Positions 52,940 to 61,318 of a stretch of 64,000 bases of DNA are shown piece by piece. The DNA is from an uncultured Aquimarina sp. (GTDB lineage Bacteria > Bacteroidota > Bacteroidia > Flavobacteriales > Flavobacteriaceae). The DNA lies in NCBI RefSeq assembly GCF_947492965.1, contig NZ_CANLOZ010000001.1:558001-622000 (forward strand). Direction: 5' to 3'. Under the pieces are notes generated by a model. It was given only the letters and a program-made list of their open reading frames with translations, had not been told where the DNA came from and did not search any database. The position numbers and the translations under genes were made by a program. Position 1 is the stretch's first letter; each line of letters begins with the position of its first letter.

Positions 52940-54386
52940 CAAATTCTTTTGCTAATAATTCTTCTCCAAATACTTCACATTGTGTAATTGTTTCTTTTAT
53001 ATGATCTAAAGTAGTTCTAGGGTTTATAAGACACATTCTTAATACTACTTGACCAACTAAAACCGTGGTCACTAATAATGCTTCTCTGGAATGCATTATT
53101 CTTTCAGAAATTTTTTGATTGATTAGATCAATTTCTTTTTCTGATAAGTCTCTGTCTATAGGGTTGAATCTAAAATTGATAACGGCCAATGTTGCAGGAG
53201 AAACAACTTCCCAGGTAGAACTTTTTCTTAATATAGTTTCTGTTTGTTCGGCAAGTTCTATGTTATATTGGATTGCCTTTTTAAAGGCGTCTAGACCAAA
53301 AGTTTTTAGAGACATATAAAATTTTAAGGCTCTAAAACGTCTGGTTAACTGAATTCCATGATCATAGAAGTTAATTTCTGATTGATTTCCTTCTACATCT
53401 CTTAGATATTCTGGTTGTTCTCTAAAAGTTCCGCTTAACCAATTATGATTTTTAACAAGTAAACAACCCATTTCATACGGCTGGAAAAACCATTTGTGAG
53501 GGTCAACCGTCAATGAGTCTGCTTTTTCAATGCCTTTGAGTAATTTTTTACCATTATTTGCAAGAATTGCAGCGCCACCATAAGCGCCATCAATATGAAA
53601 CCACAGTTTCTCCTCTTTACAGATTTTTGCAATTTCGTTTAATGGATCTACAGTACCTGTATTGGTGGTTCCTGCCGAGGCTATAATACAAAAAGGATCT
53701 AGTCCCTGAAGACGATCTTTTGCAATGGCGTTTTTTAATTTATTAAGTGATATTTTAAATTCTAAGTCAGTGGGAATAATTCTAATTTGACTTTTCTTAA
53801 AACCAATTACTTTAATTGCTTTAATGTTAGAGGAGTGGGCTTGGTCAGATAAATAAATAACTGCCTTGGAGAAATCATCTCCGCATTTAATTCTTCTTGC
53901 AGTAACTAATGCAGTTAAATTAGCCATGGATCCTCCGCTGGTAAAGATGCCTCCACCTCTTTTCTTTCCAAAACCAAAAATTTCTAATAACCAGTTCATT
54001 GTTAATATTTCTAATTCTGCTGCACCTGGAGAAGCGGCCCATCCTCCAGAAAAAATATTAAAACCTGTAGCTATCGTATCTGCCATAGCACTGATATAAT
54101 TGCTAGGCCCTGGAACAAATGAGAAGGATTTAGGATGTGTTACAATGGTGCTTTGAGGAATTACTTGATCCATTACAAAATTCAATACATCGTGTGCATT
54201 GGTTGGGCTGCTAGGAATGTCTTCTGTAAGTAGTTCATCCATTTCTTCTCTGGAAGCAATGGCAACTGGTTTTTTGGAATCTTGAGTTCCAAAATGTGAA
54301 ACAATATGGTCTATAATAGCGTAACCATACTTTTTCATGTCTTCTTTAGATAACTGTAACTTTGCGTTCAGATCCTGTTCGTTCAT
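52932..54386 (-). CDS. Group II PLP-dependent decarboxylase
   Basis: The 484-residue enzyme has the PLP lysine K298 in LTVDPHKWFFQP, the stacking H184 (SDQAHSSN), the PLP-pairing D266 (WFHIDGAYGG) and the substrate block FTSGGSMANLTAL. This is the glutamate/aromatic amino-acid decarboxylase group; sequence alone does not settle the substrate. It converges on DUF2797. A TACATTTGCA box lies 26 nt upstream. The adjacent LysE-type exporter could export an amine or amino acid, but that is inference. Confidence 0.91.
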   Translation of the reverse strand: MNEQDLNAKLQLSKEDMKKYGYAIIDHIVSHFGTQDSKKPVAIASREEMDELLTEDIPSSPTNAHDVLNFVMDQVIPQSTIVTHPKSFSFVPGPSNYISAMADTIATGFNIFSGGWAASPGAAELEILTMNWLLEIFGFGKKRGGGIFTSGGSMANLTALVTARRIKCGDDFSKAVIYLSDQAHSSNIKAIKVIGFKKSQIRIIPTDLEFKISLNKLKNAIAKDRLQGLDPFCIIASAGTTNTGTVDPLNEIAKICKEEKLWFHIDGAYGGAAILANNGKKLLKGIEKADSLTVDPHKWFFQPYEMGCLLVKNHNWLSGTFREQPEYLRDVEGNQSEINFYDHGIQLTRRFRALKFYMSLKTFGLDAFKKAIQYNIELAEQTETILRKSSTWEVVSPATLAVINFRFNPIDRDLSEKEIDLINQKISERIMHSREALLVTTVLVGQVVLRMCLINPRTTLDHIKETITQCEVFGEELLAKEFAN

Positions 54387-54411
54387 AAGTGTCTTTTATA
54401 GAAATCTGATG

Positions 54412-54419
54412 CAAATGTA
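54412..54419 (-). promoter_or_regulatory. -7 box of PLP decarboxylase
   Basis: On the minus strand this reads TACATTTG followed by CA, 25 nt before the ATG. No well-spaced TTG was seen. Confidence 0.45.
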
Positions 54420-54481
54420 TAGGGTTTTTAATGATTTGTATTAGTAAAATTCGGTAGAAAAAGAGTAATTACTATAGGATA

Positions 54482-55114
54482 TTAGATGATGAGCAGTTTT
54501 ATTCCTTGAACAAGCGAAATGCAGATTAATGCAATACCGATAATACGGAATAATTTAGTTTTTGAATCTCCCGGTTTATTCGCCATTCGATTTCCCCATT
54601 TACTATATAAATAAAGAGTGCTAATTTTGCCCATGTATATTCCAATAAAGAATAAAAATAAAGCTGCCAAAGATGTTTGAAGGGAAAGTTCAAAGAAATG
54701 TTTGTTGATTAAAGAAATGGCAACAATCCAATAGAGTACAACAGGAGGGTTTAGGAAAGCTAATGAAAATCCGGTAAGAAACTTAGATGTGCCAAATTGT
54801 ATTCTTTTTGATTTTCTTTGATGATTTGAACTTTTCTTATACAATAAAAAGTAAACGCCTACAATTGAAAATGCTATGATGGTTATTATCTGTATCCACT
54901 GATTGTTTTCGAAAAAACCTGTAAGTTCCATGCTACAATGCAATGCAAAAAACGCCAATAAAACTTCACCTATTCCTGCGGCTAAAGCTATTCGAAAAGC
55001 TTTTTGAGTATCTTCCTTAATGGTAGTGTTGATAACAGCGATATTGACTGCTCCAAGTGGTAGTGCTCCAATGGTAGAAATTAAAATTCCGAGAATGAGA
55101 TAAAATGTGATCAT
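54482..55114 (-). CDS. LysE family exporter
   Basis: The 210-residue protein has about six hydrophobic segments and the LysE N-terminal pattern with a conserved loop (LPLGAVNIAVINTTIKEDTQKAFRIALAAGIGE), plus the second-half block GFSLAFLNPPVVLYWI. The family exports amino acids or related solutes. It lies 95 nt upstream of the decarboxylase on the same strand and 99 nt downstream of the repeated array. The substrate is unknown. Confidence 0.88.
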   Translation of the reverse strand: MITFYLILGILISTIGALPLGAVNIAVINTTIKEDTQKAFRIALAAGIGEVLLAFFALHCSMELTGFFENNQWIQIITIIAFSIVGVYFLLYKKSSNHQRKSKRIQFGTSKFLTGFSLAFLNPPVVLYWIVAISLINKHFFELSLQTSLAALFLFFIGIYMGKISTLYLYSKWGNRMANKPGDSKTKLFRIIGIALICISLVQGIKLLII

Positions 55115-55213
55115 ATCCCATTAGTAGAGATTTTTAAAATTCCCTTACAGAGTTGTCTGTTAATTTGTGTGAGAAAAAGAGTGTCAATTCTTAGTAAAAG
55201 AGATGGAGAAAAT

Positions 55214-55660
55214 CTAAAAGCTTCTCGTAACTCCTATTCTCATTTTTTTAATAATGTCTTCAAAGTAAAGAATAGTTAAAATGATCTTTTCGGTATCTGC
55301 ATAGGGAACCAGTTCTTCTATAGATGTTTGGAAAACGTTGACAGCTTCTTCTGCGGTTTCTGTACTTTTTTTAAGTGATTTTATATGACCAGAATCTTCT
55401 TTGATCCCTAAATCCGCTAATCTAACATCCGGTTCGTTCGTTAAAGATAAAAAAGGAAGAACGGTTACGATTTCTTTTATTCTATCTTGATACAGCTTAA
55501 TAAGCTCTCCTTTTTTGAGATTTTCAAGATCGCTTATGGTATGAAATTTAGTGATTTGATGTTTTTTCTGAAAAAAAATGGCTTCATCTTTTTTCTGGCC
55601 ATGTGTGTTTTGGATGAATAGAAAAAAGATGAAACCTATTAAAATATTTGATTTAAGCAT
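55214..55660 (-). CDS. Array unit 1: small secreted helical protein
   Basis: The 148-residue protein has a signal peptide (about 1-21, ending THGQ). A mostly helical body follows, with the family core FHTISDLENLKKGELIKLY (39-57), VTVLPFLSL, DLGIKEDS (83-90) and a closing ELVPYADTEKIILTILYFE block. Two homologues follow at 57470 and 59574, each after the same kind of large partner. Here it lies 80 nt after its partner. I recognise no family and no catalytic residues; a binding or chaperone role is possible. Confidence 0.75.
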   Translation of the reverse strand: MLKSNILIGFIFFLFIQNTHGQKKDEAIFFQKKHQITKFHTISDLENLKKGELIKLYQDRIKEIVTVLPFLSLTNEPDVRLADLGIKEDSGHIKSLKKSTETAEEAVNVFQTSIEELVPYADTEKIILTILYFEDIIKKMRIGVTRSF

Positions 55661-55740
55661 AATGTAAATGATCGTATTTATTCAAGTATCAGATTTGGGG
55701 CGCTGATTAGGGTACAAAAAAGGTATAAATGGTATGTGAT

Positions 55741-57015
55741 TTATTGCATTACCATATAATTGTTCATAGCTTTTTTTAATTGGAATTTTGGTGCGGTTTT
55801 ACTATTTGGATCTTCAAATAACTTGTCAACGCTTACGAAGTCTTTAGTAAATCTATTGTATTTCAAAATATTTAATACACCAGTGTTTGGTTTATAGCTT
55901 ACTTCTACACCTTCTCCGTGGATATTAAAGAAGCTATTGTCCATTTTGAAAGCTCTTTCTAATACAGCTAAGGAAGTATATGACTCATCAAACTTTACTA
56001 CGTTTGAAAATCCTGATATTTTAGAGTTGTGTAAATATACTAATGCTGAATTTGTTGCTGATATTGCAGAAGCTGTATGGATATAGTTCGAATTATCAGA
56101 AAGATTCACAAATGTCGAATTAGTGATAGCTACATCAGATACCGCATTTGGCTTAAGAAAGCCTTGATCTTTGTTATAACCATCAATTTCTATTGCATAA
56201 GATCCTTTAGGGCTATTAATATACGGATGTCTAATTGCCATTAGATGATCTAAATCTCCCTTAAAACCTTCAGAAATTTGGAAGTCGTCATCTTCTGCTT
56301 TGTAAGAAAGTACATTGGTAATATTATTTTGCCCTCCCGCAAAACTGAAAGAATCCTGGCCAGAGTAGCTTACCATGATATGATCAACTATAGAGGCTTG
56401 CCCAATACCATAAAGAGATAAGCCGTTATTATTTTCTGATCCCATTGATTTGTTTCCTGGGAATTCTATTCTAACATATTTTAAAACTGTAGTTTGCTCT
56501 TCATGTTTATTTCCACCATACACAGCATATTGTGGGTTGATTTTACCTTGGATTACTGAATTTCCAGAAACAGAATTAACTTTACCAGATCCAGCAATAA
56601 TAATACCACCCCAGTCTCCACTAGCTCTAGACTTGGAAGCTTTATTGGATGTAAACACAATTGGGTAAGCCTCAGAGCCTACTGCTATAAGTTTTGATCC
56701 CTTTGTAATGATAAGTTTACCAGGATTTTCGTGATCTCCTCTTATGATTGTTCCTTCTTGTATACTCAAAATAGCGTTCGCAGTAACATAGACATCACCC
56801 GACAATAGATATACAGAACTATTGCTTAGGTGTGTGTCTTCTGTAATGATATTAGGTATTATTTCGTCTGCTTCTGGGTATTCTGTAGAATTTGGTGTAA
56901 AGTTAGCCCAACCTTTAATCCATTTACCATCATTGGTATTAAAATCTTGAGCTGTGGTATTAAAAAATAAGAAAGAACATAAAATAGATGTAATGAAAGC
57001 GCATCTTAGTTTCAT
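55741..57015 (-). CDS. Array unit 1: large secreted beta-helix-like protein
   Basis: The 424-residue protein has a signal peptide (about 1-22, ending TAQ) and short repeating strands: TANAILSIQEGTIIRGD, KLIITKGSKLIAVG, PIVFTSNKASKSRASGDWGGI (GDWGGI at 133-138), VLKYVRIEFPG, then YKAEDDDF (DDD 242-244) and SYAIEIDGYNK. This fits a right-handed parallel beta-helix. Such Bacteroidota surface proteins are often annotated only as hypothetical. It ends NNYMVMQ and has no recognisable T9SS tail. In unit 1 the SADDSFE block of the other units has become SGQDSFS. Confidence 0.78.
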   Translation of the reverse strand: MKLRCAFITSILCSFLFFNTTAQDFNTNDGKWIKGWANFTPNSTEYPEADEIIPNIITEDTHLSNSSVYLLSGDVYVTANAILSIQEGTIIRGDHENPGKLIITKGSKLIAVGSEAYPIVFTSNKASKSRASGDWGGIIIAGSGKVNSVSGNSVIQGKINPQYAVYGGNKHEEQTTVLKYVRIEFPGNKSMGSENNNGLSLYGIGQASIVDHIMVSYSGQDSFSFAGGQNNITNVLSYKAEDDDFQISEGFKGDLDHLMAIRHPYINSPKGSYAIEIDGYNKDQGFLKPNAVSDVAITNSTFVNLSDNSNYIHTASAISATNSALVYLHNSKISGFSNVVKFDESYTSLAVLERAFKMDNSFFNIHGEGVEVSYKPNTGVLNILKYNRFTKDFVSVDKLFEDPNSKTAPKFQLKKAMNNYMVMQ

Positions 57016-57469
57016 AAAAGTTTTATTTTGGGGTTATCGATTTAGAAGAAAATTCTTTCTTCTTTATTAGCGATACTAAATTAAAACTCTTTTCACAAAG
57101 TTGGTTACGTGTTTACCGTAATATTTGTACGTTCATCGTTATTTTTATGTATTTTATGAAAATATTAGGAGTAATTTTCTTACTTTTTTGAGTAAAAATA
57201 GTTGATAATCAGGTTCTTATGATTTGTTTGTTTTTTTTGGGATAAAAATTTGAAGAAATAAGTTTTTTTAAAAATTATTTTTTGTATTAATTTTTATTTT
57301 TTTAAATAAACAACTGATTATCATTAATTTAACAGTGTTTATGAAATTTGTATAAAAATTGATTTTTTTGGGGAATTTTGAAATGATTTATGGTTTGTAG
57401 GACAATAAAAAATCTTACACAAATATTATTTGTCGATTATTTTGTGGTTTTTGTCGATGTTTTTTACGG
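57016..57469. other. Non-coding gap, unit 1 upstream
   Basis: This 454-nt gap is extremely AT-rich with long T runs. It contains TGATAATCAG (57203-57212) and its complement CTGATTATCA (57314-57323) about 100 nt apart. No TTTGCA promoter, small gene or RNA structure was recognised. Confidence 0.55.
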
Positions 57470-57913
57470 TTAAATATTTCCGTCTTTTCCTAATCGCATT
57501 TTTTTGATCATTTCTTCAAAGTATAAAATTGACCAAATGATTTTATCTGTATCTGAATAAGGAACTAATTCTTTGATGGTGTTAGTAGTATATTCAAATG
57601 CTCTATCAGCTATTTCGTTATTTTTCTCTACGACTTTTAAATTATCAGAATCTTCTTTTATTCCTATGTCGCTTAAACTTGTTCCGGGTCTGTTAGATAA
57701 TGATAAGTAGGGTAGTACTACAAATATTTCTCTGGTACGTTCTAAATATAATTCTATTAATTCTCCTTTATTTAGGTCTTGTAACTCATCGATTGTATGG
57801 AATCTAGTAATTAGCTTACTGTTATCGAATAAAACTCCTTTTCTTTTTACTTGGGCGTTTAGAGAGCTTATTAATACTAGAAATACTGTTATTGTTAGGA
57901 TTGTTTTTTTCAT
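57470..57913 (-). CDS. Array unit 2: small secreted helical protein
   Basis: The 147-residue homologue of the unit 1 and unit 3 small proteins has a signal peptide ending LNAQ (about residue 21). It keeps FHTIDELQDLNKGELIELYLERT, VVLPYLSLSN, DIGIKEDS and a final LVPYSDTDKIIWSILYFEEMIKKMRLG block. It lies 27 nt after its large partner, the tightest spacing of the three units, which supports co-translation. The small differences along the sequence suggest old duplications. Function unknown. Confidence 0.75.
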   Translation of the reverse strand: MKKTILTITVFLVLISSLNAQVKRKGVLFDNSKLITRFHTIDELQDLNKGELIELYLERTREIFVVLPYLSLSNRPGTSLSDIGIKEDSDNLKVVEKNNEIADRAFEYTTNTIKELVPYSDTDKIIWSILYFEEMIKKMRLGKDGNI

Positions 57914-57940
57914 TTTTGTTAGTTTTAAATGTCTTTAGTG

Positions 57941-59197
57941 TTATTGAACTACCATATAATTGTTTAATGAGTTTTTTAGTGAAAAATCAGGGTTTGTTTT
58001 GTCTAAGGGAGCACTAAAAATCTCTTCTGGCTGCTTAAATGATTTAGTAAATCTGTTGTATTTCAATAAGTTAAAAGTGCTATTTTTAATATCGTTATGT
58101 GTGATTACGCCCTCTTTGTGTACATTAAAAAAACTGTTATCTAATTTGAAAGCAGTTTCTATCATGCCAAGCGTAGAAAATGTTTTATCTAATTGTACAA
58201 CGTCTGAAAAACCTGAGATACTTGAGTTGTTTATGTATAATTCGCCAAGATTGTTTATAGATATTGCTGCTCTGGTGTGTGTGTAATTGCTTTCATCCAC
58301 AAGGCTAATTAGAGTTGCTCCTGTTATGTCTATGCTAGACAATATTTTAGTATTATCAAAACCTATTTTTTTATTGTATCCATCTACCTCTATTGCATAA
58401 GAACCATTATTACTAGTTATGTACGGATGTTTAACAGCAACTATATTAATAAGTTCTCCTCGATATCCTTGGGTAAAGTCAAAATCGTCATCATTCGCTT
58501 TGTAAGAGATTAGGTTTTTGGAAGTTGAAGATCCACCATGCCATTCGAAAGAGTCATCTGCAGAATAACTAACCATTATATTTTCAACTACAGATGAGTT
58601 GCCTAAGGCATATAATGATAACCCATTGGTGGATTTGCCAGCATATTCTATTCTTATGTAACGTAAAACGGTTGTTTCTTCATCAATATTATTTCCTCCA
58701 AAAATGGTGTATAAAGGATTGAATTTCCCTTTTATGATTCCTTCTCCTTCAATTGTATTTGCTTTTCCAGAGCCGATGATTGTAATTCCGCCCCAATCTC
58801 CACTTTTTCTGGAGTTGCTCGATTTGTTAGAAGTAAATACTATAGGAGCTGATTTTGTGCCATCTGCTATTAGTTTAGATCCTCTAGTAATAATGAGGTT
58901 AGTAGTTTGATCTGTATCTGCTTTAATTAAAGTTCCTTCTTGAATTGTTAAAGTAGCATCATTGGTTACATAAACATTTCCGGAAATAAAATAAATAATA
59001 TCACTTCTTAGATAAGTGTCTCTATCTATAATATTAGGTAGTTGTTCTTCGTAATCAGCATAATTAGTTTTATTAGGAGAAAAATTAGTCCAATCTTTCA
59101 TCCATTTTACATTATTTGTATTGAAATTATTTTGAGTAAATCCGGAAACCGAAATTGCAATAAATAAAAATAAACTTAGTAAATCTCTTGTTTTCAT
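57941..59197 (-). CDS. Array unit 2: large secreted beta-helix-like protein
   Basis: The 418-residue homologue has a signal peptide ending GFTQ (about residue 22) and the repeated strand pattern with GDWGGI (133-138), SYSADDSFEWHGGS (210-223), YKANDDDFDF (DDD 236-238) and YAIEVDGYNK. It ends NNYMVVQ. The adjacent acidic clusters SADDS and NDDDFD, which sit next to each other in the predicted helix, may form a metal or ligand site. It is the first gene of the unit, upstream of the small partner. Confidence 0.78.
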   Translation of the reverse strand: MKTRDLLSLFLFIAISVSGFTQNNFNTNNVKWMKDWTNFSPNKTNYADYEEQLPNIIDRDTYLRSDIIYFISGNVYVTNDATLTIQEGTLIKADTDQTTNLIITRGSKLIADGTKSAPIVFTSNKSSNSRKSGDWGGITIIGSGKANTIEGEGIIKGKFNPLYTIFGGNNIDEETTVLRYIRIEYAGKSTNGLSLYALGNSSVVENIMVSYSADDSFEWHGGSSTSKNLISYKANDDDFDFTQGYRGELINIVAVKHPYITSNNGSYAIEVDGYNKKIGFDNTKILSSIDITGATLISLVDESNYTHTRAAISINNLGELYINNSSISGFSDVVQLDKTFSTLGMIETAFKLDNSFFNVHKEGVITHNDIKNSTFNLLKYNRFTKSFKQPEEIFSAPLDKTNPDFSLKNSLNNYMVVQ

Positions 59198-59345
59198 AAC
59201 GCTATCTTTTAAGTTCTACTTTCATTAAACCGTTAGTGATGATTTGTTTTTTATAAATCGTGCTTTATAAATTTGTGATATCGTTTAGTTCGGGTTTATA
59301 AGAGAAAGATTACAAGAAAAATGATTTATTAACACTTTTTAGGAT

Positions 59346-59365
59346 ATTTTCTAACGTAAGAAAAT
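59346..59365. promoter_or_regulatory. 20-bp near-perfect palindrome
   Basis: ATTTTCTAACGTAAGAAAAT pairs at 9 of 10 positions around a central CG. It lies about 150 nt upstream of the unit 2 start codon and has no T tract, so an operator is possible. Confidence 0.4.
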
Positions 59366-59523
59366 CAATTTTTGTTGTTGTTTTTCAGAAGGTTATGGTT
59401 TTGGGATGCCTTGTTTAAAGGGAGGTAATATGATTGTGAGAATTTAGAACTGGTATGAAATATTTTAAGTTTTAGCTTTTAGAAGTAAGGTTAGTGTTTG
59501 TTAGAAAATGTATAGTATAAATC

Positions 59524-59554
59524 AAAAAAAAAGCAGCCTTTTGAGGCTGCTTTT
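59524..59554 (-). terminator. Terminator after array unit 3
   Basis: An 11-bp stem (AAAAGCAGCCT with AGGCTGCTTTT) has a 4-nt loop. On the minus strand it ends in a run of nine T, 19 nt after the unit 3 stop codon. It separates unit 3 from unit 2. Confidence 0.88.
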
Positions 59555-59573
59555 ATAAATAATCCTTGTTTTT

Positions 59574-60011
59574 TTAAAAATTCCCATTGACTCCAATTCG
59601 AATTTTTTTAATCATTTCTTCGTAATAAAGTATAGACCATATTATTTTTTCAGTATCGGCGTACGGAATAAATTCTGTAATAAGATTACTGGTACTTTCA
59701 AAAGCTTCTGTTGTAGTTTCATGATGCTTTTTTAAAAGCTTAAGATTATCAGAGTTTTCTTTGATTCCAATATCAGATAAACTTACGTTTGCTTCGTTGG
59801 ATAATGCGATATAAGGCAATACAGTTATAACTTCGTTAACTCTTTCTATATAAAGCTTTACGAGTTCTCCCTTTTTCAGTCCTTCTAACTGATCAATAGT
59901 ATGAAACTTTTTTATGAGTGTTCTTTGGTCAAATAAAATATTGCTTTTGGTTTGAGCAAAACTTACGGCAGTTATAAATAAGGTGAAAAATAGGATGGTA
60001 ATCGATTTCAT
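59574..60011 (-). CDS. Array unit 3: small secreted helical protein
   Basis: The 145-residue homologue has a signal peptide ending SFAQ (about residue 20). It keeps KKFHTIDQLEGLKKGELVKLYIERV, VLPYIALSN, DIGIKENS (Asn where the others have Asp) and FIPYADTEKIIWSILYYEEMIKKIRIG. It lies 38 nt after its large partner and ends at a strong terminator, so unit 3 is a clean two-gene operon. Function unknown; no catalytic motif is visible. Confidence 0.75.
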   Translation of the reverse strand: MKSITILFFTLFITAVSFAQTKSNILFDQRTLIKKFHTIDQLEGLKKGELVKLYIERVNEVITVLPYIALSNEANVSLSDIGIKENSDNLKLLKKHHETTTEAFESTSNLITEFIPYADTEKIIWSILYYEEMIKKIRIGVNGNF

Positions 60012-60049
60012 TATAAGAGTATTAGTTTAATTATGGTAAATTTAAAAAT

Positions 60050-61318
60050 TTACTGCATAACTGTATAACTATCACGGGATTGTTTTAAAGTAAATTTAGG
60101 ATTTTTTTTGTCCAAAGGATTTTCGAAAAGGTCCGCTGCACTTTTAAACTGAGTCGTGAACATATTATATTTTAATAGTTTTTGAACATCTGTTGTTCCT
60201 GCTAGACGTGAAACAACATTCTGATCATGAACATTAAAGATGCTATTTTCTAAAGAGAAAGATTGTTGCAGGTTGCTATAAGATGTATAAGAATTATCAA
60301 ATTTTACAACATTAGCAAAACCCGATATTCTCGAGTCTGAAAAATTTAGTTGCGCTAAATTTTTAGAAGAAATAGCGGCCGATGTATGCTGGTAATTACT
60401 ATTGTCTGATAGGTTAATGAGTGTTGCTTCTTTTATTCGTACTGTGGATAACTGTTTAGCAGTTAGCCCAGATTTTTTGTCATATCCGTCAATTTCAATT
60501 GCGTAAGAACCGCTTATATCCGAAATATATGGATGTCTTATGGCAACAATGTTATACAATTCACCTCTGTATCCCAAAGTAAAATCATAATCGTCATCTT
60601 TAGCTTTATAAGAAACTAAATTATTTATATCTAGTGTTCCTCCAAAGAATTCAAATGAATCGTCAGCAGAATGACTGATCATAATGTTATTTAAAATTGA
60701 TTTTTTTCCTACAGCGTATAACGAAAGACCATTTAGTTCTTTAGATTGGTTGATTTTTTTTCCTGCGTATTCAATTCTAATATAGGTCATGATCGCAGTC
60801 ATTTCATCATCATCATTACCGCCATATAATGAGTATTGCGGTAAAAAGTTTCCTTCTATTACTCCTGATGGCGCTGGAGAGTTTATAGTAGCTGAACCAG
60901 CGATTACAATTCCGCCCCAATCACCACTTTTTCTAGCTTTAGGCGATTTGTCGGAAGTGAAAACGATTGGCTGTCCTTTTAAACCTCTAGCGATTAACCT
61001 GGATCCACTAGTGATTACCAAACTTGTTGGAGTTTCTGTGTCACATCGTAAAATGGTTCCTTCCTCTATGGTTAATGTGGCGCCATTGATTACATAAACA
61101 TTTCCAGAAAGAAGATACGTGAATTCATTAGACAGATAAGTGTCTTCATCAATAATATTAGGAACATCACGATCGGCTTCAGGATATGCTTCGTGATTAG
61201 GGTCAAAATTTGTCCATCCTTTCATCCAGCTCATCGAACTATCATTCATCGCGTTTTGAGAATATGATAATGATGAAATAAATAAAAGAAATACAATGGG
61301 GAAAATTGCTAGTTTCAT
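60050..61318 (-). CDS. Array unit 3: large secreted beta-helix-like protein
   Basis: The 422-residue homologue has a signal peptide ending LSYSQ (about residue 21) and the same strand pattern with GDWGGI (132-137), SHSADDSFEFFGGT (215-228), YKAKDDDYDF (DDD 241-243) and SYAIEIDGYDKK. It ends DSYTVMQ. Conserved blocks shared by all three copies cover the first 140 and the middle 210-280 residues; the C-terminal third is more variable except for the last 20 residues. It opens unit 3, 394 nt downstream of the AsmA-like gene. Confidence 0.78.
   Translation of the reverse strand: MKLAIFPIVFLLFISSLSYSQNAMNDSSMSWMKGWTNFDPNHEAYPEADRDVPNIIDEDTYLSNEFTYLLSGNVYVINGATLTIEEGTILRCDTETPTSLVITSGSRLIARGLKGQPIVFTSDKSPKARKSGDWGGIVIAGSATINSPAPSGVIEGNFLPQYSLYGGNDDDEMTAIMTYIRIEYAGKKINQSKELNGLSLYAVGKKSILNNIMISHSADDSFEFFGGTLDINNLVSYKAKDDDYDFTLGYRGELYNIVAIRHPYISDISGSYAIEIDGYDKKSGLTAKQLSTVRIKEATLINLSDNSNYQHTSAAISSKNLAQLNFSDSRISGFANVVKFDNSYTSYSNLQQSFSLENSIFNVHDQNVVSRLAGTTDVQKLLKYNMFTTQFKSAADLFENPLDKKNPKFTLKQSRDSYTVMQ

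Larger units (their letters stand above)
59198..59573. other. Non-coding gap, unit 2 upstream
   Basis: This 376-nt AT-rich gap holds the palindrome at 59346 and the unit 3 terminator. No TAnnTTTGCA box and no small gene were recognised. Confidence 0.55.
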
